Source of the DNA: CAVSQX01 sp963730225
GTDB taxonomy: Bacteria; Planctomycetota; Phycisphaerae; Tepidisphaerales; Tepidisphaeraceae
Length of the DNA stretch: 64,000 nucleotides
Reading direction: 5' to 3'
Assembly: GCA_963730225.1 (NCBI GenBank)
Contig: CAVSQX010000004.1
Span: forward strand, 434,001 to 498,000
How positions within the stretch are numbered: the first letter of the stretch is position 1; every line of letters begins with the position of its first letter. Below, in pieces: positions 52,802 through 61,718 of this stretch. Made by a program: the position numbers and the translations under genes. The notes under the pieces are model-generated. The model was not told where the DNA came from. It made no database searches and saw only the letters and a program-made list of their open reading frames with translations.

Positions 52802-55800
52802 TCACTGAGTCTGCGAAGCGATCAACTGAATCGGTCCGGACAGCCCCGACGGAACCGGCTGAAACTGCGACATCGGCGCGGGCTGGAAGCGGTTGCCGAA
52901 TTGCCGGAGCAATGCCGAATAATCGTAATTCGGAAATCCCGCCGCCGACAGGGCGTTGATCATCGTGTTGGCTACGTCGATGCGAATGTCGTTGTCGCCG
53001 GCGTGCAGCAGGCCCGAAACATCCAGCGAATACGGCGGACACCACAGCGAACCGGCTCGCTTGCCGTTGATGTAAACAATCGCCGCCTCGTGAATTGGCG
53101 GGTTCAATTCGGCCTCGAATCCCACTCCGGCCGTGCGATTGCCGCGCGTGGACAGCGGAGTCGAGGAACCAAAATCCATCGTCAGATGCAAATCGCCGCT
53201 GAGCAATTCCGGCGGAACGGAAATCTTCCGCGTGTACGATCCGATTCCGGAAAAACTGCGCGATTCGGCATCGTCGGTCCACGGATGCAGTTTTTCCTGT
53301 GTCGCCGGCGCGGCGTCGGGCCCGAGTTGAATCGTCCAATCGCCGCTCAGATCCAGCGGCGGCGGCGAAACCACCTCCCGCGCGACCGCGGCATCGGGCA
53401 GACGACGATGGGTCCAAACCAGAACCGTCGATCCGTACGGCTCCAGATTCACAATCACGCTCGGCCCGGCACTGGAGCGATCGATCACCTGAGCGGCCGA
53501 GGTTTTGCCGGTCATCGGATCCCACCACTGCGGGTTCAGCCCACGCTCCCGAAAGGTCGCTTTGATGTTCACCGGCTGGTTGGCCGTGTTGGCGATGAAA
53601 TAAATCTCCCCGCCATCGGCATGACGATGCACGAATCCCACCTGTGAAGTTCCCGGCGAAAAGGCGATGTCGGGCGGAAACCGGCTCGCCAGCGGGCCGG
53701 GGAATTTCCCCTCGTCTTCGATAAAAATTTCCGGGGCGTTGGGTCCGACGAACAATTGTTGAGCGATGTCGTGCACGGCGTGCTGATCTCGATCGGTGGC
53801 CAGATATCCCGGCGCCAACTCCGGCAGCCGCCGCGTCGCCACGACGATTCCGCCGGCCGCCGCGAATTCCTGGAGCTTGCGCATCGTTGTCGGTGGAATT
53901 CGCTCGACGCCCGCCAGCACGACGACCTTGTACTGCTGATGCCCGAACGCCAGCGTGCCGTTTTCCACTCGGCCGAAACGATCGAGCATCTGGTCGTCAA
54001 AAAAATCGAGGTTGTAACCTGAATCCAATATCCTGCCGATAATTCGCGGCCCTAGCTCCTGCCCCACGCCGTCGCTCAGGCTGATTCGGCCCGGCGTGAA
54101 GTGCGCCCACGCATCGCTGTTGGACAGATACAGCGCGATGTCGTTGGCGGGCTGGCCCTGGCGCAGAATGAAGCTCATGCGCTGGAGATATTTGTTCACC
54201 TGGGGCATCACGAACCACCACGGATTCTTCTCGTCGAAAACGCCGGCGGCGTAAAAACTCCATCCCGGATCGGCGATGCCCGCCGCCGTGTACGGCCAAC
54301 CGTGGCAGATGATCTGGTTCACTCCCTGCAAAAAATGCAGATCGGCCTCGGCCTTGATGTCCAGTGGGGTGGCGCGGAAAACCGGGGCGTGAATCCACGT
54401 GAAAGTTTCCGACGACGAAACCGGCACGTCCATCAGATGGCACGCCGATGTGGCGTAGCGCGTGGCCCGGTAGCCGTGCCACTGATATCCCTCGCCTTCG
54501 GGAAGATCGCAGTCGGCGTAGCTGCACAATCCCGCCGACGGCGAGCCGTACGCCTGAATACGAAACAGCGTGTTGTGATCGTGCGCGAAATCCTGAAATC
54601 TCTTCACGAAGTAATCGTCGAAAATTTCCGTGAGCGTGCGGCCCCAATCGTGGCGGATATCCAGAGCCCTGGGCCGGGTGTCGTCGACCAGGGCCGCCAG
54701 CAGCGGACGAAGATCGTACCCGCGGCGTTTTTGAAACTCGTCGAGAAAATCGTCGGTCCAATCTTCGCCGCCCACTTCCAAACTGTCGCAAAACACCGAG
54801 TGCGGGACATTCTGGCCGCAGGCGGCCACTTCCTTCTCGGCGATCGAATTGATGAATTTCTGCACGACGGGCGGACTGTCATGGTCGATCACGTATCCTT
54901 CGGCACCGAGCGCGGGCCGTTTCACCTTCATGCCGGTTCGGCTCGAAATAAAAAAGAAGATGTCCGAACCGACCGGCCCATCGGGCGGAATCAGCACGCT
55001 GCCGTCGCTGACCGCAATTTCATTTCCTGCGGAAAAAGCGGCGATCAGCGATTCGCCGTCGTGCAGCGCCGGCACAGACACGCTCGTCTGGCCGGCCGCC
55101 GTTTTTACCCGCACAATTCGCAACCGCCCCGCCGCTTCCGTGATCGGAAACTCCGGACCGCCGTACGGCCAGCCGCTGCCCAGGGTCAGATCCATTCGCA
55201 GTCCGGCATCCTTCGCCCTGGCGGCGACAAATCCGAGATCATCGAGAAACTCGGGCGAGAGAAATTTCAAATTCAGCAAACCGGCCGGATGATCGTCGAT
55301 CGCCAGCGGGTAGGTCGGCTGCACTTCGAACCCGCCGAAGCCGGCGTCGCGCATCGCATTAATTTCCCGCTGCAATTCCGGCTTGGTGACAGCCGGTCCG
55401 AACCACCACCAGCGCACGATCGGCCGGGCATCATCCGGCGGCTGGGCGAAGCCAGCCTGGATCTGCTGAATGTCCTGCAATTCCACCGACGCACGCCGGC
55501 CGCTGGGGCGGGTCGTCGGGCGAACCGCTCCTTCCAGCCCGTCGCCGCTGACGTTTTGCGTCACCAGCAGCGGGCCGGAATATCCGCTGACGGTGATTCC
55601 ACTGAGATGCGCGTTGGTCACGTTCGCCAGCGAAATTCCCTTTCTGCATGTGCCGGTGATGTCGACCAGCGAAAGTTTGTCGACCGGTTTGGCCGAGGAA
55701 ACGGCCAGGCCATCGACGAGCGTGCCGACATGAACTTGAATATGATTCATTGAGATTTGGTCCATCTGCACAATGCCCGCCGCGCCGGGGATCGGATCGG

Positions 55801-56782
55801 AACCGACGATTCCCTTGTCCAGCAGATCGATTCCGAGAAACACTTTTGAGCCGGCCTGCAGATCGTCGCCGCTGATGTTTTCAATGAACCCGCCCCGGCC
55901 GGTTCGGCTTTTGAGATAAATCGCATTGGCGCTGCGCGGGAAATTGCAGTGCTCGATCTGCACATTGCGAATCCCGGCCGACATTTCCGTGCCGATGCCG
56001 ATCCCGGCAAAATCGCTGGCGAGCGTGCAGTTGCTGATGACGACATTTTCCGTCGGCTTGGCCAACTGAGCCGCCGCTGCGCCGCGCCCGGATTTCAATG
56101 AGATGCAGTCGTCGCCGGTATCGATATCGCAGTGCTCGATGCGAACGTCGGTGGTGGAATCCACATCGATTCCGTCGCCGTTGTTGCGCTGGGTGCGAAT
56201 GTTCAGATTCCTCGCCACCACGTCGTGACAGAACTGAAGATGGATCGACCACATTCGCCGATAGCGGTCGGAAAAATCTTCGAGGCGGATTCCATTGCAA
56301 TCGACGAATTCCAGCATGGCCGGCCCGCGCGGATTGCGGAGATCGCCGAGCACCGAATCGCCCATCAGCGTGCCGGGGCCGACAATTCCGATTTTCTCGG
56401 CATGGTTCGCGGAGATCAGGGCGCGATGCCCCTGCACGGTTTCCCCCTCGAAGCGAATCGGAATCAGCGGATAATCGGCGATGTCCGGGCTGCCCGTGAG
56501 CGTTGCGCCCTTCTCCAGCCGCAGAGTTGTGCCACTTCCCAGCGTGATGCTGCCGATGAGATAATTTCCCGGCGGAACATCGACTTCGCCGCCGCCCGAT
56601 TTGGCGCAAGCATCCAGCGCCTTCTGGAAAGCGGCCGTATCCTTGGTTGTTCCGTCTGCCGCTGCCCCGAACGTTCGCACGTCGAAATGGCTGGGATTGG
56701 TCGCGGGCGGCTCGGCGGCCCGGACGGAACTCACCATCATTACCATGCCGATCAGAATCGCGGCGGCGGTTGGTTTGCTCAT
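52802..56782 (-). CDS. GH28 - GH106 fusion: rhamnogalacturonan hydrolase plus alpha-L-rhamnosidase
   Basis: The 1326-residue exported protein starts MSKPTAAAILIGMVMMVSSV, a signal peptide ending near VRAA. Residues about 35-440 form a GH28 right-handed beta-helix, with DVRTFGAAADGTTKDTAAFQ, NNGDGIDVDST, DTGDDCISLKSGRG and YLKSRTGRGG. The usual GHG loop reads AGIGIG, so the catalytic His is not in its common place. After the linker RPTTRPSG, residues about 460-1326 are a GH106 rhamnosidase (RPIVRWWWFGPAVTKPELQR, LRMDLTLGSGWPYGGPEFPI, FCDSLEVGGEDWTDDFLDEF) ending in a galactose-binding-like beta-sandwich. The pair suits stepwise removal of GalA and Rha from the rhamnogalacturonan backbone. A start further upstream was rejected for lack of a signal. 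Confidence 0.9.
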   Translation of the reverse strand: MSKPTAAAILIGMVMMVSSVRAAEPPATNPSHFDVRTFGAAADGTTKDTAAFQKALDACAKSGGGEVDVPPGNYLIGSITLGSGTTLRLEKGATLTGSPDIADYPLIPIRFEGETVQGHRALISANHAEKIGIVGPGTLMGDSVLGDLRNPRGPAMLEFVDCNGIRLEDFSDRYRRMWSIHLQFCHDVVARNLNIRTQRNNGDGIDVDSTTDVRIEHCDIDTGDDCISLKSGRGAAAAQLAKPTENVVISNCTLASDFAGIGIGTEMSAGIRNVQIEHCNFPRSANAIYLKSRTGRGGFIENISGDDLQAGSKVFLGIDLLDKGIVGSDPIPGAAGIVQMDQISMNHIQVHVGTLVDGLAVSSAKPVDKLSLVDITGTCRKGISLANVTNAHLSGITVSGYSGPLLVTQNVSGDGLEGAVRPTTRPSGRRASVELQDIQQIQAGFAQPPDDARPIVRWWWFGPAVTKPELQREINAMRDAGFGGFEVQPTYPLAIDDHPAGLLNLKFLSPEFLDDLGFVAARAKDAGLRMDLTLGSGWPYGGPEFPITEAAGRLRIVRVKTAAGQTSVSVPALHDGESLIAAFSAGNEIAVSDGSVLIPPDGPVGSDIFFFISSRTGMKVKRPALGAEGYVIDHDSPPVVQKFINSIAEKEVAACGQNVPHSVFCDSLEVGGEDWTDDFLDEFQKRRGYDLRPLLAALVDDTRPRALDIRHDWGRTLTEIFDDYFVKRFQDFAHDHNTLFRIQAYGSPSAGLCSYADCDLPEGEGYQWHGYRATRYATSACHLMDVPVSSSETFTWIHAPVFRATPLDIKAEADLHFLQGVNQIICHGWPYTAAGIADPGWSFYAAGVFDEKNPWWFVMPQVNKYLQRMSFILRQGQPANDIALYLSNSDAWAHFTPGRISLSDGVGQELGPRIIGRILDSGYNLDFFDDQMLDRFGRVENGTLAFGHQQYKVVVLAGVERIPPTTMRKLQEFAAAGGIVVATRRLPELAPGYLATDRDQHAVHDIAQQLFVGPNAPEIFIEDEGKFPGPLASRFPPDIAFSPGTSQVGFVHRHADGGEIYFIANTANQPVNIKATFRERGLNPQWWDPMTGKTSAAQVIDRSSAGPSVIVNLEPYGSTVLVWTHRRLPDAAVAREVVSPPPLDLSGDWTIQLGPDAAPATQEKLHPWTDDAESRSFSGIGSYTRKISVPPELLSGDLHLTMDFGSSTPLSTRGNRTAGVGFEAELNPPIHEAAIVYINGKRAGSLWCPPYSLDVSGLLHAGDNDIRIDVANTMINALSAAGFPNYDYSALLRQFGNRFQPAPMSQFQPVPSGLSGPIQLIASQTQ

Positions 56783-56817
56783 ACACTTCACCGTAACATA
56801 GACTCGCCTGGCTGAAA

Positions 56818-58950
56818 ATGAGCATGAAAATCTCTCGACGAAACATGTTGCTGGCCGGCACTGGACTGGCCGCCGGATCGCTGCTGGGGTCCAAACGGAT
56901 TCGCGCTGCCGCAAGCAGCACCACAAATCCGACCGGCACGATCGACCGGCAATCGCTGGTGCGTGCCCATAATCCGACCGTTGGAAAAATCGATCCGTTT
57001 TCGGCACTGACGGTCGGCAACGGCAGCTTCGCATTCACCGCCGACGTCACCGGGCTGCAAACATTCGCCCCGCAGTATCGCGCACAATTTCCGCTGTGCA
57101 CGTGCGCTCACTGGGCGTGGCACACGACGCCCATTGCCGCCGGCGTGCATGTCGAGGATTTTCGTTACCATTCATACGACACCTACGGCCGAGCGGTCGG
57201 GTATCCCACCGACGACAGCGGACAGAAACCGCTGTTCAACTGGCTGCGCGAAAATCCGCATCGGTTGCATCTGGGACAAATCGGCTTGTCGCTGACAAAA
57301 CCCGACGGCTCGCCTGCGGCCGCGGCCGACATCACGCAGATCGATCAAACGCTGGATCTTTGGACGGCAACGCTTGACAGCCGATTCCGGTTCATCGATC
57401 AGCCGGTGCGCATCCGCACGTGCTGCCATCCGAATTTCGATGCGCTGGCCGTTTCGATCCAGTCGCCAGTTGTTGGCGCCGGCCGATTGAGTGTCCGCAT
57501 CGCATTCCCCTACGGCTCATCCGAGATGGATATGGCGGATTGGAATTCGCCGGATAAACACCGGACGACGTGTAACATCGAAGGGAATCGAGCCGATCTT
57601 GCTCGCGGGCTTGATGACGATCGCTACAGCGTTCGGGTCACCTGGTCAAACGGCTCGTTCAAACAAATCGCCCGGCACGAGTTTCTTATTTCAGCTTCCG
57701 ACGCCGATCGGCTGGACTTTGTCGTCCATTTTTCCGCTGAACCACTTGCCGACGCGCCACCGAATGCAAGCGAAACTTTTGACGCCGCCGCGAAACACTG
57801 GATCCAATTCTGGAGCGAAGGCGGTGCAATTGACCTATCCTCCAGCACCGATCCGCGTGCCCCCGAGCTCCAGCGCCGCATCATTCTATCCCAATACAGC
57901 ACGGCCCTGCACTGCTCCGGGGCGATGCCTCCGCCTGAATCGGGGCTGCTCTTCAACACCTGGTACGGAAAATCTCATCTCGAAATGCACTGGTGGCACG
58001 GGGCCCATTTCGCCGCCTGGAATCGGTTGCCGCTGCTGGAGAACAGTCTCGGTTACTACCATCGTATTCTTCCCGTTGCCAAAGCCATCGCCGTTCGGCA
58101 GGGGTATGCCGGGGTGCGGTGGCCCAAGATGGTTGGGCCCGATGGAAAGGAATCTCCCTCACCGATCGCGCCGCTACTTATCTGGCAACAGCCACATCCG
58201 ATCTACTTTGCCGAGCTACTATTCCGCGATCGGCCTACCAGGGAGACGCTCGATCAGTGGAGCGACATCGTCTTTCAAACCGCTGACTTCATGGCCAGCT
58301 ATGCAGTTCTCGATCGGGATCATTATGTTCTGGGCCCGCCACTGAAGCCGGTTCCCGAAAACACCGAAACCATGCAGACGCGCAATCCGACCTTCGAGCT
58401 GGCATACTGGCGATTTGGTCTGGAAACCGCGCAACTTTGGCGTCATCGGCTTGGCATGGAACCGGACGCCAAATGGGCCGATGTTCTCTGGCGGCTTTCG
58501 CCGTTGCCGATAGAAAATGGCCTGTATCTGATGATGGAAGGGATGAGCGACACCTACACCAAATGGAACTGGGAGCACCCGTCTCTTCTGGGGGCATTGG
58601 GCGCGCAGCCGGGCGATGGCATCGATCGCCAAATCATGGGCAACAGTCTGAAGAAAATCATGCAGGTCTGGCAATGGGATCGTTGCTGGGGCTGGGATTT
58701 TCCGATGGCGGCAATGACCGCTGCGCGATTGGGAGAAGGCGAATTGGCTGTTTCAGCCCTGATGATCGACTCTCCCAAGAATCACTACCATCCCAACGGA
58801 CATGTCTATCAACGCCCTAATCTTCCAGCTTATCTACCCGCCAACGGCGGCCTGCTGGCGGCGACCGCCATGATGGCCACGCATCCAGCGGGCTTCCCTG
58901 ATAATGGCAAATGGTCGATTCGAGCTGAAGGTGTTGCGCCGCTTCTGTAA
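56818..58950 (+). CDS. Tat-exported (alpha/alpha)6-barrel glycosidase-like protein
   Basis: The 710-residue protein starts MSMKISRRNMLLAGTGLAAG, a twin-arginine signal. An N-terminal beta-sandwich-like part (PFSALTVGNGSFAFTADVTG) is followed by an (alpha/alpha)6-type domain with WYGKSHLEMHWWHGAHFAAW, RNPTFELAYWRFGLETAQLW and WDRCWGWDFPMAAMTAARLG. This is the layout of GH65/GH95-like six-hairpin glycosidases, but I cannot place it in a numbered family. The WHGAHF region and the acidic residues E and D in these stretches would be active-site candidates. It is divergent from the GH28-GH106 gene with only 35 nt between starts, so both are probably expressed together. A pectin side-chain substrate is inferred. 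Confidence 0.78.
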   Translation: MSMKISRRNMLLAGTGLAAGSLLGSKRIRAAASSTTNPTGTIDRQSLVRAHNPTVGKIDPFSALTVGNGSFAFTADVTGLQTFAPQYRAQFPLCTCAHWAWHTTPIAAGVHVEDFRYHSYDTYGRAVGYPTDDSGQKPLFNWLRENPHRLHLGQIGLSLTKPDGSPAAAADITQIDQTLDLWTATLDSRFRFIDQPVRIRTCCHPNFDALAVSIQSPVVGAGRLSVRIAFPYGSSEMDMADWNSPDKHRTTCNIEGNRADLARGLDDDRYSVRVTWSNGSFKQIARHEFLISASDADRLDFVVHFSAEPLADAPPNASETFDAAAKHWIQFWSEGGAIDLSSSTDPRAPELQRRIILSQYSTALHCSGAMPPPESGLLFNTWYGKSHLEMHWWHGAHFAAWNRLPLLENSLGYYHRILPVAKAIAVRQGYAGVRWPKMVGPDGKESPSPIAPLLIWQQPHPIYFAELLFRDRPTRETLDQWSDIVFQTADFMASYAVLDRDHYVLGPPLKPVPENTETMQTRNPTFELAYWRFGLETAQLWRHRLGMEPDAKWADVLWRLSPLPIENGLYLMMEGMSDTYTKWNWEHPSLLGALGAQPGDGIDRQIMGNSLKKIMQVWQWDRCWGWDFPMAAMTAARLGEGELAVSALMIDSPKNHYHPNGHVYQRPNLPAYLPANGGLLAATAMMATHPAGFPDNGKWSIRAEGVAPLL

Positions 58951-58951
58951 G

Positions 58952-60002
58952 TCAGTTTAGCGCCGAAGCATCGGACGGGGCTTTTTCCCCAAACCAACGT
59001 CGAACATAGACGCCATATCCCAGCGCAAGTAAATAAAACACCGCCCCACCCGCGCACACCGTCATGAGCTGGCTTTGAGTCTGCTCCGCGCTCAAGCTGC
59101 GCATTGGTAACCCCCGTCAATGCGCGTTCGAGTTGCGCCGAATCGCCGCGAAAGGCAAATACGATCGCGGACGCTGCCAGAAAACAAATCGCCGTGAGGC
59201 TGACGCCCCAACCGCTCACCTTGTTCTTCACGCACATCCACGCACCTACGATCAGGACGGTTCCGACGGCAAGCATTTCAATTCGAGCGGCCGTGCCGAC
59301 CAGAACTCGATCGAAGAATGTTGTGAATCCCGCAAACATGGCGGCCCAGAGCGACAACCCCGTTAAAAAGCACCCGATCGCCCATCCGAGCGCCGGCATC
59401 GCGATCGAATCGGTCCAACGCCGGATCGGGTCTAAAAGCTCCAGCGTTTCTTTCGTGGCCGCCTTGCGATAATAGATGAACATCGCGGCCGGCAACGCCA
59501 CTGCAATCAAAAGCAGGAACAGAGCGCCGGCGAGAAATCCAGCGGTCATCACCGCCGCGCTCGGCGCCGCCGCGGCCGCCGATCCAACCGCGGGGGATGA
59601 ATTCCCTATTCCCAAGATCAACTGGAACACAATCGCGCCCACGCCGGCGAGGCCGGACAGGATGCTCATCGCGCTAAAGACCATGACGATCGGCCGAACC
59701 CAGCGCCGGCCCAGGCATGATCCGATGCCCGTCCAAATCAGGAACACCGCCGCGATCCAATACACCAACAGAGCGCCCATCGCGGCCGAGAGGGCGGGCA
59801 TGTTGATCTTCGGCATCGACGGCGCGCCTGCGGGCCCTGTGGTCGGCATCGAGACGAGCCTGGAGACGAATATATTTGACGCCAGGCCGCACATACCCAT
59901 CAGCCCCGCCAAGGCGCCAGCAACAATCAACACAACTCCCCATCCGATCAGAGCGCCCCGGCGAGTTCGCGGATCAGCCGGATAATAGGGAATCTGCGTC
60001 AT
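58952..60002 (-). pseudogene. Multi-pass membrane protein of unknown function, frame interrupted near the C-terminus
   Basis: The protein begins MTQIPYYPADPRTRRGALIG and has about seven hydrophobic segments. The frame changes near 59105: after QLERALTG the protein-like signal moves to MRSLSAEQTQSQLMTVCAGG and a last helix AVFYLLALGYGVYVRRWFGE, ending at 58952. A run of five G at 59107-59111 could contain one G too many. The corrected length is about 349 residues. The uncorrected frame would instead run through the neighbouring glycosidase gene. The corrected stop lies 1 nt past the convergent gene's stop. The family is not recognised. Confidence 0.7.
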
Positions 60003-60070
60003 GTTCTTTTATTGTGAGACCGCCGCCGCCAGCATGGTAACTCAAGCCCAGCCGCTAAGCCAGCGGCGCA

Positions 60071-60090
60071 GCTACGCAACGCTGCGTAGC
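60071..60090. repeat. Perfect short hairpin
   Basis: GCTACGCA, loop ACGC, TGCGTAGC, in the gap between two divergent genes. It may be an operator or part of a dispersed repeat. Confidence 0.4.
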
Positions 60091-60191
60091 CGAGGACTGT
60101 CCATTTGGCGCTAAACAATCCAGCAATTCCTACAATTAAATCCGCGGTCGCCAAATCATAAGCTTAAGGAGTCTCGATCGAAAACACACGA

Positions 60192-61718
60192 ATGAGCACG
60201 GGATACATGTACCTGGGTGGTTCACCCAGCAGGCTGCACGTGGAATCCACGATGACGCCGGCCGATCGCGCTGCGCGCGAAGCCCATGCCGGCGACGCGC
60301 TGACGCAGCGCGGACAACTTGCCGCCGCGCAGCTTCGCTACCAAAACGCCGTCGAGTTGCAGCCCCAATTTGCTCACTACCATTGGCTGCTGGCGGTGTG
60401 TGCGTGGAATCTCGGTCAGCTCGATGAAGCCCGCTCGGATTTGCAGAAGACCGTCTTGCTTGATCCCAAGTTTGCCGCCGCTCACGCCATTTTGGGAAAA
60501 TGGTATGTCAATCACGGCATGGTTGACGAGGCCATGGCCGCCAGCGGCAAATCGATGGAACTGGCGCCGGAGAATCTCGAGATCGCGCTTTGCCGGGCGT
60601 GGGTTCTGGAGGCGGCCGGTCGGCTCGATGACGCCTGGGAATTGCTCAAGCGCGTCCTGGCCGACAACTACGTCAATGCCTCTTCGGCGCGCCTTTACGC
60701 CCGCATGGCCCGCTGGCGCGGCGAGGCTCCGCAGGCGTTGGCCATCGTCGAAAAAACGCTGACGACGCCCATCGGCGCAGCTGTCGACGAATCCGGGCTT
60801 CATCTGGCCGCCGCCGATTTGCTCGATGGACTGAAGCAATACGATCAGGCGTTCGACCGCGCCCGCAAAGGCAACGCCGCCCGACGAATCGCCATCGACA
60901 TCGAAAGCGAGCTTCGCGGCTTCGAGCGGCTGCTCGAATTCTTCTCGCCCAGTCGACTTGCCCGGCTGCCGCGCGCCCAGTGCCGAAGCGACACGCCCGT
61001 TTTCGTCGTCGGCATGCCCCGTTCGGGAACTACGTTGATCGAGCAGATTCTCGCTTCTCACTCCTCGGTGCACGGCGCGGGCGAACTGGATTTTATCTAT
61101 CGCGTCTGCCTCGGCACGCTCCAGATGCTCGGCGGCGCCGTTGCGGATTTCCCCCAATGCCTCGATCGGCTCACCCAGGCCCAGGCTGACGGAATGGCGC
61201 AAATCTATCTTCAGCCCCTGATTTCCCTCGCCCCGCGCACGTCTCGCATTATCGACAAGATGCCTCAGAACTTCGTTCATCTCGGGCTGATTAGTATGCT
61301 GCTGCCCGGCGCTCGCATCATTCATTGCCGGCGCGATCCGTTGGATACCTGCCTTTCCTGCTACATGACGCCCTTCAATTCCGGCAATGAATTCAAATAC
61401 GATCTGCGAAACCTCGGCCTGTATTATCGCCAATATGAAATGCTGATGGCGCATTGGACGCGCGTGCTCGATCTGCCGATTCTCGAGGTTCGCTACGAAG
61501 ACCTGATCGCCGATCCCGAGCACCACTCCCGGCGGATGGTTGAATTCCTGGGCCTGCCGTGGGAACCACAATGCCTGCGGTTCTATGAAACGGCGCGCCC
61601 GGCCGCCACCTCGAGCGTTCAGCAGGTTCGCAGGCCAATCTACCAATCATCGATCAATCGCTGGAAGCATTACGACAAACATCTGGACCCCCTCAAAGCC
61701 GCTCTAGGATTGATGTGA
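60192..61718 (+). CDS. TPR-sulfotransferase fusion protein
   Basis: The 508-residue protein has four to five TPR units (residues about 25-235, for example YQNAVELQPQFAHYHWLLAV) followed by a sulfotransferase domain. The PAPS loop is VVGMPRSGTTLIEQILASHS, and ARIIHCRRDPLDTCLSCYM is the 3'-phosphate site; the C-terminal RRPIYQSSINRWKHYDKHL is typical of this TPR-sulfotransferase family. Relatives may sulfate tyrosine or glycans. It is convergent with the PL4 gene, overlapping it by 15 nt. It has no obvious link with pectin degradation. Confidence 0.88.
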   Translation: MSTGYMYLGGSPSRLHVESTMTPADRAAREAHAGDALTQRGQLAAAQLRYQNAVELQPQFAHYHWLLAVCAWNLGQLDEARSDLQKTVLLDPKFAAAHAILGKWYVNHGMVDEAMAASGKSMELAPENLEIALCRAWVLEAAGRLDDAWELLKRVLADNYVNASSARLYARMARWRGEAPQALAIVEKTLTTPIGAAVDESGLHLAAADLLDGLKQYDQAFDRARKGNAARRIAIDIESELRGFERLLEFFSPSRLARLPRAQCRSDTPVFVVGMPRSGTTLIEQILASHSSVHGAGELDFIYRVCLGTLQMLGGAVADFPQCLDRLTQAQADGMAQIYLQPLISLAPRTSRIIDKMPQNFVHLGLISMLLPGARIIHCRRDPLDTCLSCYMTPFNSGNEFKYDLRNLGLYYRQYEMLMAHWTRVLDLPILEVRYEDLIADPEHHSRRMVEFLGLPWEPQCLRFYETARPAATSSVQQVRRPIYQSSINRWKHYDKHLDPLKAALGLM

